Assembly: GCA_023460235.1 (NCBI GenBank)
Contig: JAEWRE010000030.1
Coordinates: 52,508 to 116,507, forward strand
Source: Bacillota bacterium
Lineage (GTDB): Bacteria; Bacillota; Clostridia; TANB77; CAG-465
DNA length: 64,000 nucleotides
Reading direction: 5' to 3'
Under the pieces are notes generated by a model, which searched no databases, was not told the origin of the DNA, and saw only the letters and a list, made by a program, of their open reading frames with translations. Shown here one piece after another: positions 1 to 8,444 of the stretch. Both the position numbers and the translations under genes were made by a program. How positions within the stretch are numbered: position 1 is the stretch's first letter; each line of letters opens with the position of its first letter.

Positions 1-1
1 A

Positions 2-910
2 ACTAAAACATTAGATGGAAAAGTAAAAAATGCAGTTTTATTAAATCAACAATCGTATAAAGCAGTTAACAGACAAAATGTTAATATAGATACTTATCTA
101 ATAGTACCAGAAAGCCCAAATGAAGACTTCTATAATTATTTTATATTAAGAAATAAAGATACAAAAGAAAATTTGATATTAAATGATGAAGGTGTAATTA
201 TAACAACAAAAATTTCAGAGAAATTAGATTGTAATATTGGTGATGAAATATTATTACAAGATTTAGATAAAAATGAATATAGAACTAAAGTTATTGGGGT
301 AACTGAAAATTATGTTTCAAACTATGTTTACATGAGTAGTAATTTATATGAAAATATATTTGGAGAAAAGACAACATATAACACAATAGTTTCTCAAAAT
401 AATGAAGAACAAGATAAAATTGCAAATGATTTACTTTCAACCGGAAAAATACTAAGTATAAATTTTTCAACGGATTTACTAGAAAAAGCAAATAATGCGA
501 TTGGTGGATTAAATGATATCGTTATACTGCTTGTTGTAATATCTTCACTTTTATCAATTACTGTCTTATATAATTTAACATCAATTAATATAAGTGAAAG
601 AACAAGAGAAATTGCAACATTAAAAGTGTTAGGATTTAAGGATAATGAATCTAATGGATACATTTATAGAGAAGCTATTATTACAGTCATTATAGGAATA
701 ATAATAGGACTATTTATAACCCCTATAATTCATGGGTATGTTATGGATTTGTTTAATATTGATAGTATGGTATTTTCAAAACAAATAAAAATATCTAGTT
801 ATATGTATGCAGCAACTATGACTTTTAGTTTTTCAATTATAATGCAAATTGTTACATATTTTAAAATAAAAGCTATTGATATGATTGAATCTTTAAAATC
901 AGTTGAGTAA
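2..910 (+). CDS. FtsX-type ABC transporter permease, C-terminal part (truncated by window edge)
   Basis: The reading frame is open from base 2 with no stop before 910, so the gene begins upstream of the window and about 302 residues are visible. The first part is a hydrophilic extracytoplasmic region. The last ~130 residues hold three hydrophobic segments with the sequence SERTREIATLKVLG between the first and second, which is the hallmark of the FtsX/MacB permease domain. Such permeases work with an ABC ATPase in export of peptides, lipoproteins or antibiotics, or in mechanotransmission. The partner ATPase would be upstream and is not visible. A TTG near base 173 could be mistaken for a start, but it has no ribosome-binding site and lies inside the domain. 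The substrate cannot be inferred. Confidence 0.85.
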   Translation, partial: TKTLDGKVKNAVLLNQQSYKAVNRQNVNIDTYLIVPESPNEDFYNYFILRNKDTKENLILNDEGVIITTKISEKLDCNIGDEILLQDLDKNEYRTKVIGVTENYVSNYVYMSSNLYENIFGEKTTYNTIVSQNNEEQDKIANDLLSTGKILSINFSTDLLEKANNAIGGLNDIVILLVVISSLLSITVLYNLTSINISERTREIATLKVLGFKDNESNGYIYREAIITVIIGIIIGLFITPIIHGYVMDLFNIDSMVFSKQIKISSYMYAATMTFSFSIIMQIVTYFKIKAIDMIESLKSVE

Positions 911-945
911 ATAAAAATTAGAATTTAACATATAAAATTTTGTTA

Positions 946-975
946 AGCTACAAGTTGCTTTACTTGTAGCTTTTT
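946..975 (+). terminator. Rho-independent terminator of the ABC permease gene
   Basis: A perfect 10-bp stem (AGCTACAAGT, 946-955, with ACTTGTAGCT, 962-971) with a 6-base loop is followed by TTTT. It lies 36 bases after the permease stop codon. Confidence 0.85.
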
Positions 976-1050
976 AATTAGATTATTGAATACCACATGT
1001 TATACATGTGGTTCTAAATAGCTTTAGCAATGAAAAAAGTAAAAAATAAA

Positions 1051-1114
1051 AACATCTCCTTTTATGATATAATATAGTCGTTCGGCAACAAATTATAAAA
1101 TAAAGGGAGATGTT
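1051..1114 (+). promoter_or_regulatory. IS200 5' inverted repeat that can hide the tnpA ribosome-binding site, with internal -10
   Basis: Bases 1051-1064 (AACATCTCC then TTTTA) are complementary to 1101-1114, which contains the GGGAGA ribosome-binding site of tnpA. A TATAAT box (1068-1073) lies between the arms, so a transcript starting from it would lack the left arm and leave the site free. Read-through transcripts from outside would carry both arms and mask it. This matches the known IS200/IS10 strategy against activation by outside transcription; the -35 is weak. Confidence 0.6.
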
Positions 1115-1119
1115 ATCGT

Positions 1120-1581
1120 ATGAAAGACGATATGAATAGTTTAGCACACACAAAGTGGGAATGCAAGTATCACGTGGTATTTGCACCAAAATATAGAAGA
1201 AAAGTAATATATGGAAAATTAAAGGTAGAGATAGGTAAAATAATAAGAGACTTGTGTAACAGAAAAGAAGTGGAATTGATAGAAGCAGAAGCATGTACAG
1301 ATCATATACATCTTTTAATAAGCGTACCACCAAAGTTATCAATATCAAGTTTTATGGGATATTTAAAAGGGAAGTCAACATTGATAATATTTGAAAGACA
1401 TGCAAATTTAAAATATAAATATAGCAATAGAAATTTTTGGTGTAGAGGATATTTTGTAAGTACAGTAGGAAAAAATAAGCGAGTAATACAAGAATATATA
1501 AGAAACCAAGTTAATGAGGATATAGCAACAGATCAGATTACAATGAAAGAATTCGAGGATCCTTTTAAGGATAGCAAGTAA
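1120..1581 (+). CDS. tnpA: IS200 family HUH (Y1) transposase TnpA
   Basis: The 153-residue protein has the standard IS200 TnpA length. Residues WECKYHVVFAPKYRRK near the N-terminus are diagnostic for the family. The HUH metal-binding pair is H62 and H64 in DHIHLL, and the likely nucleophile is Y126 in VIQEYIRNQ. TnpA dimers cut and rejoin the top strand at the element ends through a 5'-phosphotyrosine bond. The ATG is 10 bases after GGGAGA. All key residues are present and the frame is unbroken, so the enzyme is probably active. Translation is probably restricted by the inverted repeat that overlaps its ribosome-binding site. Confidence 0.95.
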   Translation: MKDDMNSLAHTKWECKYHVVFAPKYRRKVIYGKLKVEIGKIIRDLCNRKEVELIEAEACTDHIHLLISVPPKLSISSFMGYLKGKSTLIIFERHANLKYKYSNRNFWCRGYFVSTVGKNKRVIQEYIRNQVNEDIATDQITMKEFEDPFKDSK

Positions 1582-1756
1582 TATTTAGCGCAGTTGTCGA
1601 ACAAAATGGAAGTCCTTAAGGGCTTGCAGGAATAGAGCCTTATAGGCGTCATTAAAAACCACCGGTTGAACCGGTGGATAATTATTAAATAAAGTTACTG
1701 TATCAAAACATATCAAGCAAATATTGATGATAAAAGTGAAAAGATTAACATAAATA

Positions 1757-1785
1757 TTGAAAAAATAATATTAATATGGTATAAT
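1757..1785 (+). promoter_or_regulatory. Sigma-A promoter of the TPM lipoprotein-lemA operon
   Basis: TTGAAA (1757-1762) and TATAAT (1780-1785) are separated by 17 bases, 50 bases before the lipoprotein start codon. Confidence 0.7.
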
Positions 1786-1834
1786 ATTAAAAGATTTATT
1801 TTTGCATTACTATAATTATAGAAAGGATGAATTT

Positions 1835-2578
1835 ATGAAGCGGAGGTATTATTTTGTTTTTCTTTTAATTCTTGTAAGCCAAATTTTTATGCTTAGTGGT
1901 TGTGCCACTAATGAAGAAATACCAATTCCTAAATCCCAAGCAGATATATATGTTTATGATGATGATGATTTATTTAATGATTCTGTCGAAAGTCAATTAA
2001 ACAATATGCTTGTAGATCTTGAAAAAAAGACTGATGTTGAATTTGCTGTTGTAACTGTAAAGAGTCTCTTAGACAGAGAAATTGAAGATTACAGCATAAC
2101 AGTAGCTAATGGATTGGGCATAGGTAAGGAAGAAGAGGATAATGGAATTCTTCTTTTAATGTCGCGTTCAGATGAACGTGTTAGATTAGAAATTGGAAAA
2201 GGGCTTGAAGGAATACTTAATGATTCAAAATGCGGTAGAATACTTGATGAATTTTTTGTACCTAACAGGGAAGATGATAAGTATGTAGAGGCCACAGTAG
2301 AAACTGTTCAAGCTGTAATTAATGTTATCGCACTGGACAATAATGTCAAAATTGAGGGTGTTGATGGTAATATTACAGTATCTGATCCCACTCCTATACC
2401 ATGGGGACTAATTATATTTATAATAATAGTAGTTTTATTAGCACTTGCTGTAATTAATCACTACACTGATGGCGCTGTCGTTGATTTTTTTGCTTTTATT
2501 AGTTCTTCAGATAGTGGAGGAAGTAGCGGTGGTGGTTTTGGCGGTGGAAGCTTTGGAGGAGGTGGCGCATCAAGATAA
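1835..2578 (+). CDS. TPM-domain lipoprotein (YgcG/TPM phosphatase family)
   Basis: The start chosen is the ATG at 1835, which has GAAAGGA just upstream and gives a clean lipoprotein signal: a basic N-terminus, a hydrophobic stretch and the lipobox LSGC with the lipid-modified Cys at residue 23. Residues ~35-165 form a TPM domain, recognisable from IEDYSITVANGLGIG and the segment ending RVRLEIGKGLEG. A membrane helix follows at ~190-212, then a Gly/Ser-rich tail ending GGGGASR, a common ending in this family. TPM proteins act at the membrane or cell surface, and some plant members are acid phosphatases, but the bacterial role is unclear. lemA follows in the same operon; TPM and LemA genes are often paired. 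Confidence 0.85.
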   Translation: MKRRYYFVFLLILVSQIFMLSGCATNEEIPIPKSQADIYVYDDDDLFNDSVESQLNNMLVDLEKKTDVEFAVVTVKSLLDREIEDYSITVANGLGIGKEEEDNGILLLMSRSDERVRLEIGKGLEGILNDSKCGRILDEFFVPNREDDKYVEATVETVQAVINVIALDNNVKIEGVDGNITVSDPTPIPWGLIIFIIIVVLLALAVINHYTDGAVVDFFAFISSSDSGGSSGGGFGGGSFGGGGASR

Positions 2579-2637
2579 TTTAGAAATGGTGTATTACTAT
2601 TGTTTTATTCATAATAACTTTATAGGAGGATTTAATA

Positions 2638-3210
2638 ATGAAAACTGGGACTAAAGTTTTAATTTCCTTAGCAGCAATTTTTGCCCTTATACTTATCTGG
2701 GGTATTAGTACAAATAATTCACTTGTACAATTACACGAAGACGTCAAATACCAACAAGGTCAAGTGCAATCTACATTGCAACGGCGAAGCGATTTAATTC
2801 CCAACCTTGTGGCAACAGTAAAAGGTTATGCTGCGCATGAAGAAACTGTATTTACTGATATTGCTGATGCAAGATCAAAGTTAGCAGGCGCGATTTCTGA
2901 AGGAAATCTAAATGAAATAGAATCTGCAAATGATGGCTTGTCATCGGCACTGGGAAGACTATTAGCTATTCAAGAAAACTATCCAGATTTGAAAGCAAAT
3001 GAAAATTTTATTGCTTTAATGGATGAAATTGCTGGTTCAGAAAATCGTATCAATATAGCACGAGAAAAATATAATGACAAGGTTGCCATATATAATAAGA
3101 GAATTAAGGTTTTCCCATCAAACATTATTGCAAATATGAATGGCTTTGTTGATGAAAAATACTTTGAGGCTGATGAAGGCTCAGAAAATGCACCAAAAGT
3201 TGAATTCTAA
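2638..3210 (+). CDS. lemA: LemA family membrane protein
   Basis: The 190-residue protein has one N-terminal membrane helix (residues ~5-23), then a helical domain with the LemA signature QVQSTLQRRSDLIPNLVATVKGY. The expected topology is a short outside N-terminus and a cytoplasmic or surface helical bundle. The biochemical role of LemA is unknown. The gene starts with a strong site (AGGAGG, 8 bases before ATG) 59 bases after the TPM lipoprotein, so the two are probably cotranscribed. A convergent gene on the other strand encodes a second TPM protein, so LemA sits between two TPM genes. Confidence 0.93.
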   Translation: MKTGTKVLISLAAIFALILIWGISTNNSLVQLHEDVKYQQGQVQSTLQRRSDLIPNLVATVKGYAAHEETVFTDIADARSKLAGAISEGNLNEIESANDGLSSALGRLLAIQENYPDLKANENFIALMDEIAGSENRINIAREKYNDKVAIYNKRIKVFPSNIIANMNGFVDEKYFEADEGSENAPKVEF

Positions 3211-3268
3211 TAATTCATAATTAATATGCTATTTTAAAATTATGAATTATTAATAAAGTATATATTAT

Positions 3269-3312
3269 AGAAAAAAGATATTATGTTTAATTACACATAA
3301 TATCTTTTTTCT
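3269..3312. terminator. Bidirectional terminator between lemA and the convergent TPM gene
   Basis: A 17-bp perfect stem (3269-3285 with 3296-3312) has an A-run on one side and a T-run on the other, so it can end transcripts from both directions. It lies 20 bases before the stop codon end of the minus-strand gene. Confidence 0.85.
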
Positions 3313-3331
3313 AATTTAAATTGATAAATAT

Positions 3332-4804
3332 TTAGAATCCCCTTGAAGCACCACCACCACCAGAGGTTCCGCCAAAACCGCCAAAGCCACTTGAACCACC
3401 AAAATTGTCGTTAGAATTATAAGAGTTAAGTCTTCTTTGCTCTTCCTCTTCTTGCAGACGTATTCTTTTAATTCGTTCTCTTTCTTCATTTTCTTCTTTA
3501 TCTTTTTTTGCTTGTGTTAGAAATTTAGCAACTTTTTCAAGAATATTTTTGTCAAAATATTCCTTGCTATTAGGGTTAAGAGCATTATAAAGATTATTTG
3601 CTTTTTCAAGATCTCTAATATTTTCTTCTTTTGCAACTTTAATCTTAGAAATAATTGCAGAAATAGATGTAGCAGCAGCGTTAGCAAAATATTTGTATTG
3701 TAGTTGCTTTGATTGTTCATAAAGAGATTTAATAATTTTAATATCAGATTTAATATAACTTTTTTGCTCTTTATTTAGATCTTCATACTCATTTAATACT
3801 TTTTCAAATTTTGTAACATTCTCTTTACTAGCCGATAATGAATAAAATTGCTGTATATTTGTATCAAATGAAGCTGCTTTTTTCATATCATATTGTCTAA
3901 CTTCTTCTTCAATCATTTCATTAATCATTTCATCAATATTAGGAAATAAAATCTTTCCTCGAGTATATCTGTCATTTAATTTTATAAATTTATCATTAAG
4001 TTCATTATACTTATTAGTAATTTTTTTCATTTTTCCAGAAATAGACCGATTTTCTTGAGCAAGTATTTCATTTTTTTGAGAAAACTCATGTTCAATATTA
4101 TTTAACTTAAAAAGAAGTCTAGATATTTCTTCATCCCTTTCTAGTATTATTTTTGTTTTTTTTCGAATAGTTAATATTATCCCTATTATAGCTCCGATAA
4201 AAATAAAGAATACTGCGGCAATCGCTATATCATTGGAATTTAATACTAATAAAGGTTTAGGAGTTTCTTTCTCTTCAATTGGAGAAGATTTCTCTTTTTT
4301 AATAACAGTTTTAATTTCCTTTATAAATTCGTCCTGTAATGAAAGTAATCCTTCATTAAACTTATCATCCTTTAACTTTGGTATAGCGTATTTATCAATG
4401 AATCTACCAGCCTTTGAATCATTAATATATGATTCCATACTTTTTCCAGTTTCTACTCTTATTTCTCTATCCTCTGTAGAAAGTAATATAAGCAAACCCA
4501 TATCATCTTTCCCGATTCCATATTGATTATACATAGCATTTGCATAATCTTCTATTGAATTGTCACCAAGAGACTTTATAGTAGTAACTACAATTTGTAT
4601 ACCTTCAGGTTGAGTTGCAAGATCAACAGCCCTTTGCATCAGTGTGTCTTTTTCTTCATCTGAAAAAACATTTGCAAAATCATTAACATAGAAATCATTT
4701 GTACCCGCAGGAATTTTTGGTGCCGCGTATGCACTAGGTGATGTGCCAGTAATTACAATGAAAAGCGCCATAATAATAATTGAAAGTTTGATTAATTTCT
4801 TCAT
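3332..4804 (-). CDS. TPM-domain membrane protein with long coiled coil and Gly-rich tail
   Basis: The 490-residue protein starts with a Sec signal peptide ending around AYA-AP (residue ~28). A TPM domain follows at ~35-155, with IEDYANAMYNQYGIG and REIRVETGKSMESY. A membrane helix lies at ~192-213. Residues ~220-450 are rich in Lys and Glu and predicted to form coiled coils. The C-terminus is Gly-rich and ends GGGGASRGF, very like the tail of the TPM lipoprotein on the other strand. The arrangement predicts an outside TPM domain and an inside coiled-coil domain. AGGAGG precedes the ATG by 7 bases. It is convergent with lemA and probably acts in the same membrane process. Confidence 0.85.
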   Translation of the reverse strand: MKKLIKLSIIIMALFIVITGTSPSAYAAPKIPAGTNDFYVNDFANVFSDEEKDTLMQRAVDLATQPEGIQIVVTTIKSLGDNSIEDYANAMYNQYGIGKDDMGLLILLSTEDREIRVETGKSMESYINDSKAGRFIDKYAIPKLKDDKFNEGLLSLQDEFIKEIKTVIKKEKSSPIEEKETPKPLLVLNSNDIAIAAVFFIFIGAIIGIILTIRKKTKIILERDEEISRLLFKLNNIEHEFSQKNEILAQENRSISGKMKKITNKYNELNDKFIKLNDRYTRGKILFPNIDEMINEMIEEEVRQYDMKKAASFDTNIQQFYSLSASKENVTKFEKVLNEYEDLNKEQKSYIKSDIKIIKSLYEQSKQLQYKYFANAAATSISAIISKIKVAKEENIRDLEKANNLYNALNPNSKEYFDKNILEKVAKFLTQAKKDKEENEERERIKRIRLQEEEEQRRLNSYNSNDNFGGSSGFGGFGGTSGGGGASRGF

Positions 4805-5041
4805 CTTTTTCCTCCTAATTAGGTGAATTTTTTATGGAATTATTAAGATACATAAAAATAATAAATTTATTTATGAATAAAATTATACATTACTTTACAT
4901 AATATGTCAATAGACTTGAATTATTTTTATGTTATTAATTCTATATTTATAACTATTCTAATATACTTTATAAAATAATTTATATTGATTTTATATGATT
5001 TATTTGATATTATAGTAAAATATTATTTAAAGGAGGTTTTT

Positions 5042-5527
5042 ATGGAAGATGTAAAAATTATTACGGATAGGCAAAAATTTAAATATAAAGTAAATGGAGT
5101 TATTATTTATAATGGAAAGGTGTTAACAATTAAGAGGGAAGACAACGTTTCATACTGTTTGCCAGGAGGACATGTTGAAATAGGGGAAGATAGTAAATCA
5201 GCAGTTATAAGAGAAATGTTAGAAGAAACTGGGATTTTAGTTTCAATAGATAAAGAATTAGCAATAGTAGAAAATTTTTATTTAGATAAAAATAGTTTAA
5301 ACACTCATGAAATTGGTCTTTATTATATTGTTAAACCTGATAATTTAGACAAAGTGCCATTAAGTAATTATTCAAGAACGGAAAACGATAAAGGTGAAAT
5401 TAAAACTCATAAATTTGAATGGTTAGATATATCTCTATTAAAAGATATTGATTTTAAACCGGAATTTATAAAGAAAAAATTAATCGATAACAATTATATT
5501 TTTGAACATATTATAATAAAACAATAA
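5042..5527 (+). CDS. Nudix hydrolase
   Basis: The start is the ATG at 5042, directly after AAAGGAGG, giving 161 residues; an upstream in-frame ATG at 4985 has no ribosome-binding site. The Nudix box GGHVEIGEDSKSAVIREMLE plus ETG is complete, with the REMLEE core that binds the catalytic metal. Nudix enzymes cleave nucleoside diphosphates linked to another group. The substrate cannot be read from the sequence. It opens the accessory run of small plus-strand genes that extends to rpsI. Confidence 0.88.
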   Translation: MEDVKIITDRQKFKYKVNGVIIYNGKVLTIKREDNVSYCLPGGHVEIGEDSKSAVIREMLEETGILVSIDKELAIVENFYLDKNSLNTHEIGLYYIVKPDNLDKVPLSNYSRTENDKGEIKTHKFEWLDISLLKDIDFKPEFIKKKLIDNNYIFEHIIIKQ

Positions 5528-5594
5528 TTAAATAAATTACTCAATCAAATATAAAAATTTACTATGCTAAGTGATTTTCTCATTTTCTATAAAG

Positions 5595-5623
5595 TTTACT
5601 TTTTGCAAAAAATATGTTATAAT
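5595..5623 (+). promoter_or_regulatory. Sigma-A promoter of the 64-residue membrane protein
   Basis: TTTACT (5595-5600) and TATAAT (5618-5623) are 17 bases apart, 34 bases before the start codon at 5657. Confidence 0.75.
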
Positions 5624-5656
5624 ACGAACATCAAATAACATTATGGAGGTTTTATA

Positions 5657-5851
5657 ATGAATTTAGAAGAACCTGGTTGGGTAATAATTGTATTAATCAT
5701 TTTTGTAGGTGCAACTGGTGAAATTTATACTCGTATGACTAAAGATTCAAATTCGATAATACGGGCTTTTGGATATCTTGTAGGAATTTGTTCAATTATT
5801 TTTGTATTTAATTTTGTATTATCTAAATTTTTAGGTGTTAATCTGTTCTAA
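5657..5851 (+). CDS. Small two-helix membrane protein, function unknown
   Basis: This 64-residue protein has two hydrophobic segments (~8-24 and ~39-60) separated by a polar loop with TRMTKDSNS. It has its own promoter and a good ribosome-binding site (GGAGG, 8 bases before ATG), so it is likely real. I recognise no family. It stands alone, between a Nudix gene and an IS3 remnant. Confidence 0.65.
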   Translation: MNLEEPGWVIIVLIIFVGATGEIYTRMTKDSNSIIRAFGYLVGICSIIFVFNFVLSKFLGVNLF

Positions 5852-5877
5852 ATATATTATTAAAAAAACACTGTCTA

Positions 5878-6045
5878 TTTGAACTATTCCCAAAAAGTTA
5901 GACATGTAAAAGAAAACCACTGTGGAAAGTATTGTAATTAATTTTGCAATACTTTCTCTTTTTCTAATCTTTCTAATTCTTTTTGTTTAAATTGTATAGG
6001 TGTTAGATAACCTAATGATTTTTTTATTACCATTTTTAAATATAT
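5878..6045 (-). pseudogene. IS3-family (IS150-like) transposase, C-terminal remnant with IS end
   Basis: On the minus strand, bases ~6040 down to 5938 encode KKSLGYLTPIQFKQKELERL followed by a few residues and a stop, which matches the C-terminus of IS3-family OrfB transposases. Just outside the stop, bases 5889-5904 read CCCAAAAAGTTAGACA, the terminal sequence typical of IS150-like elements. Everything upstream of the last ~35 codons is missing. The rest of the 380-base gap to the next gene (about 6050-6231) is AT-rich with no gene that I can see. A second remnant with the same end lies at 14321-14461. Confidence 0.75.
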
Positions 6046-6231
6046 CAATTAAACTGGATTATGACATGTCATATAAATATATAATTGAGAATTAGGTTAA
6101 CTTATGATATACTTGATAAAGATTGTAGCTACATTCGTATTACAGCAATAAAAATAAATATTTTTGTATTTTTATAGAATTCTGAAACTTTTTGAATTTT
6201 AATAAGTATATATTACTAAAAGAGGTGAAAA

Positions 6232-7637
6232 ATGGATATAGATGTAGATAAAAAACTATATAATGATTATTTAAATGGTAATACTGAATCTTTTAAAACC
6301 TTTTATCTAAAATATAAAGATAAAATCAAGTATTTTATCTTTGGAATAGTTAAGGATTATGAAAAAGCTGAGGATATTACTCAAGAGGTATTTATTTATA
6401 TATTAAAAAATAAATATAATGAAAATAGTGGAAGTTTAAAATATTATATATATTTAATAGCAAAAAGTAAGGCAATTTCGTATATAAATAAAGAAAAACG
6501 AAGAAATGATATAACAGAAAAATACTTAAATGACCCATCTCTTTATATTGAAAACGATATATTTGAAACTATTGCAAAACAAGAAACAAAAAAAGATATT
6601 ATTGAATCCATTAATCTTATAAATGAAAAATTCAGAGACTCTGTTTATTTAGTTAAAATAGGAGGTCTTTCATATAAGGAAGTTGCAGACATTCTTAACA
6701 TATCTGAACAAGATGTAAAAAATTATGTTCATAGAGGGAAAAATGAATTAAGAAAAATATTGATAAAAAAAGGATATGAAAAAATGAATAAATCATTGAA
6801 AGTATTTATTATTGTAATGTGTTTGTCCGCCTTAATGGCTGGAGTTATATATGCTGTATCACAAGTTTATGAAAAAATCAAAGATAATGCAGAAATTACA
6901 CCAACATTTACAAGTCAAATATCTACAATAGATACAAATAAAGTATGGGTTGGAACATTTAATTTAGTATGGAACGACTTTATGAATGATGTGATAAAAG
7001 GTAATATTGAATTTGAAAATGGATATTCAGAACTGGCAGAGCAATTAAATAAGCAATCATTTACAATAGATCAACTAAATGCTAATTCATATTTTAAAAT
7101 TCATGGAAAAGAAAATTTGATATTAAAAAATCAAATAGAAGAAGGAATAAAGAAAAAGTTTAATGAAACAAGTAGTATTATAGATAAATGTGATTGGAAA
7201 TCAGACGAATATTATGTTTTGTATGCAATGTTAAAAAAAAAATTTAATTATCTAGAAAAATTTCCTACTTTAGAAGATAATACCTTTGGAAATTCAGAAG
7301 TAAAGATAAAATATTTTGGAATTGAACCAGATACGATACAAAATGCAAGCATTAATATAGAAGTATTATTTTATAATTCAGATAAGGATTTTGCAATTAA
7401 GTTAAAAACAAAAGAAAAAGAAGAAGTATATTTATATAAAACAGACGGAATAGGAAAATCATTTGAAGATAATTATAAAGAAATGATTGATAAACAATCT
7501 AGATATACAGGAGAAAATTTATTTTTGATGATACATTTTTATTATATTTAAAGGAAGAGGAAAAACAGCCATATTTTGCATTAAGAATTGATACTTCTGA
7601 TGTATTAGTAACTAGTAACGAATATGAAAAAAAATAG
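6232..7637 (+). CDS. ECF-type sigma factor joined to a membrane-anchored outside domain, frameshifted near the C-terminus
   Basis: Residues ~10-80 form sigma region 2 (KDYEKAEDITQEVFIYILKN) and ~125-180 form region 4 with its helix-turn-helix (GLSYKEVADILNISEQDVKN). A membrane helix follows at ~190-208, then ~230 residues that would be outside the cell. The continuous frame stops at 7551. A single missing T in the T-run at 7522-7526 would extend the protein with DDTFLLYLKEEE and onward to a stop at 7637, for about 468 residues. An internal ATG (6784) with AAAGGA upstream could give the membrane part as a separate protein. The gene could code for a sigma factor with a built-in sensor or anti-sigma domain; that is inference. 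I do not recognise the outside domain. Confidence 0.75.
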
Positions 7638-7752
7638 ACTAGTACGCAAAATTAATTTATATAACTTGAAATATTAAGTATATATGATATAATTTGTTTA
7701 ATAATCATTGATAATGGTATATGTAGCAGATAGATTTTATGGAGGTTGTAAT

Positions 7753-8289
7753 ATGGAGTATCTTGATATAGTGGATGAAAATAATAACTTAATAGGAAAA
7801 AAAGAAGAAAGAAACATAATACATGAAAAAGGAATTTGGCATAGAGAAGTAGCAGTGTGGATTATAAATGAAGAAGGAGAAATATTATTGCAAAAAAGAT
7901 CTGCAAATAAAATACAAGAACCTAACAAATGGGCTATTTGTGCCGGACATGTTGATGCAGGAGAAAATGTAGAAACAGCAGTATTAAGAGAATTAGAAGA
8001 AGAATTAGGTTTTAAAGCTAAAATAGAGGACTTAGATTTTATTAGTATTGAGAAAATATCTAATGTAGTATCTAATAATCTAATAAACAACAATTTTACA
8101 TATATGTATATCACAAAAACAGATACGAGACTGGAAGAATATAAAATACAGTATAGTGAGTTAAGTGAACTAAAATATATTTCATTTAAGGAACTTGAAA
8201 GAATTGTGAATGAGAAAGATAGCCAAGTAACAATTTCAAATAAAACATACATGAGCAAAATTATTGAAGAAATAAGAAAAAGAATTTAA
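7753..8289 (+). CDS. Nudix hydrolase, isopentenyl-diphosphate isomerase-like subgroup
   Basis: The ATG at 7753 follows TATGGAGG and gives 178 residues; an earlier in-frame start lacks a site. The N-terminus (EYLDIVDENNNLIG, then HREVAVWIINEEGEILLQKR) is typical of the YfcD/Idi-like Nudix subgroup. The Nudix box GHVDAGENVETAVLREL with EEELGF is intact. Members act on nucleotide-type diphosphates, and the resemblance to Idi does not prove isomerase activity: the key Idi Cys region is not clear here. The gene stands alone between the sigma fusion and the uracil-DNA glycosylase. Confidence 0.87.
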   Translation: MEYLDIVDENNNLIGKKEERNIIHEKGIWHREVAVWIINEEGEILLQKRSANKIQEPNKWAICAGHVDAGENVETAVLRELEEELGFKAKIEDLDFISIEKISNVVSNNLINNNFTYMYITKTDTRLEEYKIQYSELSELKYISFKELERIVNEKDSQVTISNKTYMSKIIEEIRKRI

Positions 8290-8444
8290 AACTATAAAAT
8301 ACATAATAATAAAATATCTAAGAGATAAGCTTGAAGTGACAAAATTTAAGTTCGTTGAAATGTGAAATGAAAATTTACTGTATTATTTTTTATTTATAAT
8401 TTAGTAAGTAATTATCTATTAAATTTTTGGGGAGTATGAATTAA

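Larger units (their letters stand above)
981..1690 (+). mobile_element. IS200-type insertion sequence (IS200/IS605 family, tnpA only)
   Basis: The element consists of one Y1 transposase gene between two short hairpins. The left hairpin is CCACATGT-TAT-ACATGTGG (993-1011). The right hairpin is CCACCGGT-TGA-ACCGGTGG (1659-1677). Subterminal hairpins of this kind are what TnpA binds in this family, which moves as single-stranded DNA and makes no target duplication, so the exact ends are only approximate. There is no tnpB. The element appears intact and may still be mobile. It lies between the ABC permease terminator and the TPM lipoprotein promoter, where it interrupts no recognisable gene. Confidence 0.85.

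Noticed and set aside
983..1348. Minus-strand open frame in the IS200 element
   Set aside because: It is opposite tnpA. IS200 does have an antisense RNA in some species, but nothing here shows a promoter for one.
1694..1815. Open stretch of about 40 codons before the TPM lipoprotein
   Set aside because: It contains the operon promoter, lacks a start codon with a site and has no recognisable content.
3517..3720. Minus-strand frame inside the coiled coil of the TPM protein
   Set aside because: It is an out-of-frame reading of the Lys-rich region of a well-supported gene.
7737..8258. Minus-strand open frame opposite the second Nudix gene
   Set aside because: The plus strand has a Nudix box and a proper ribosome-binding site.
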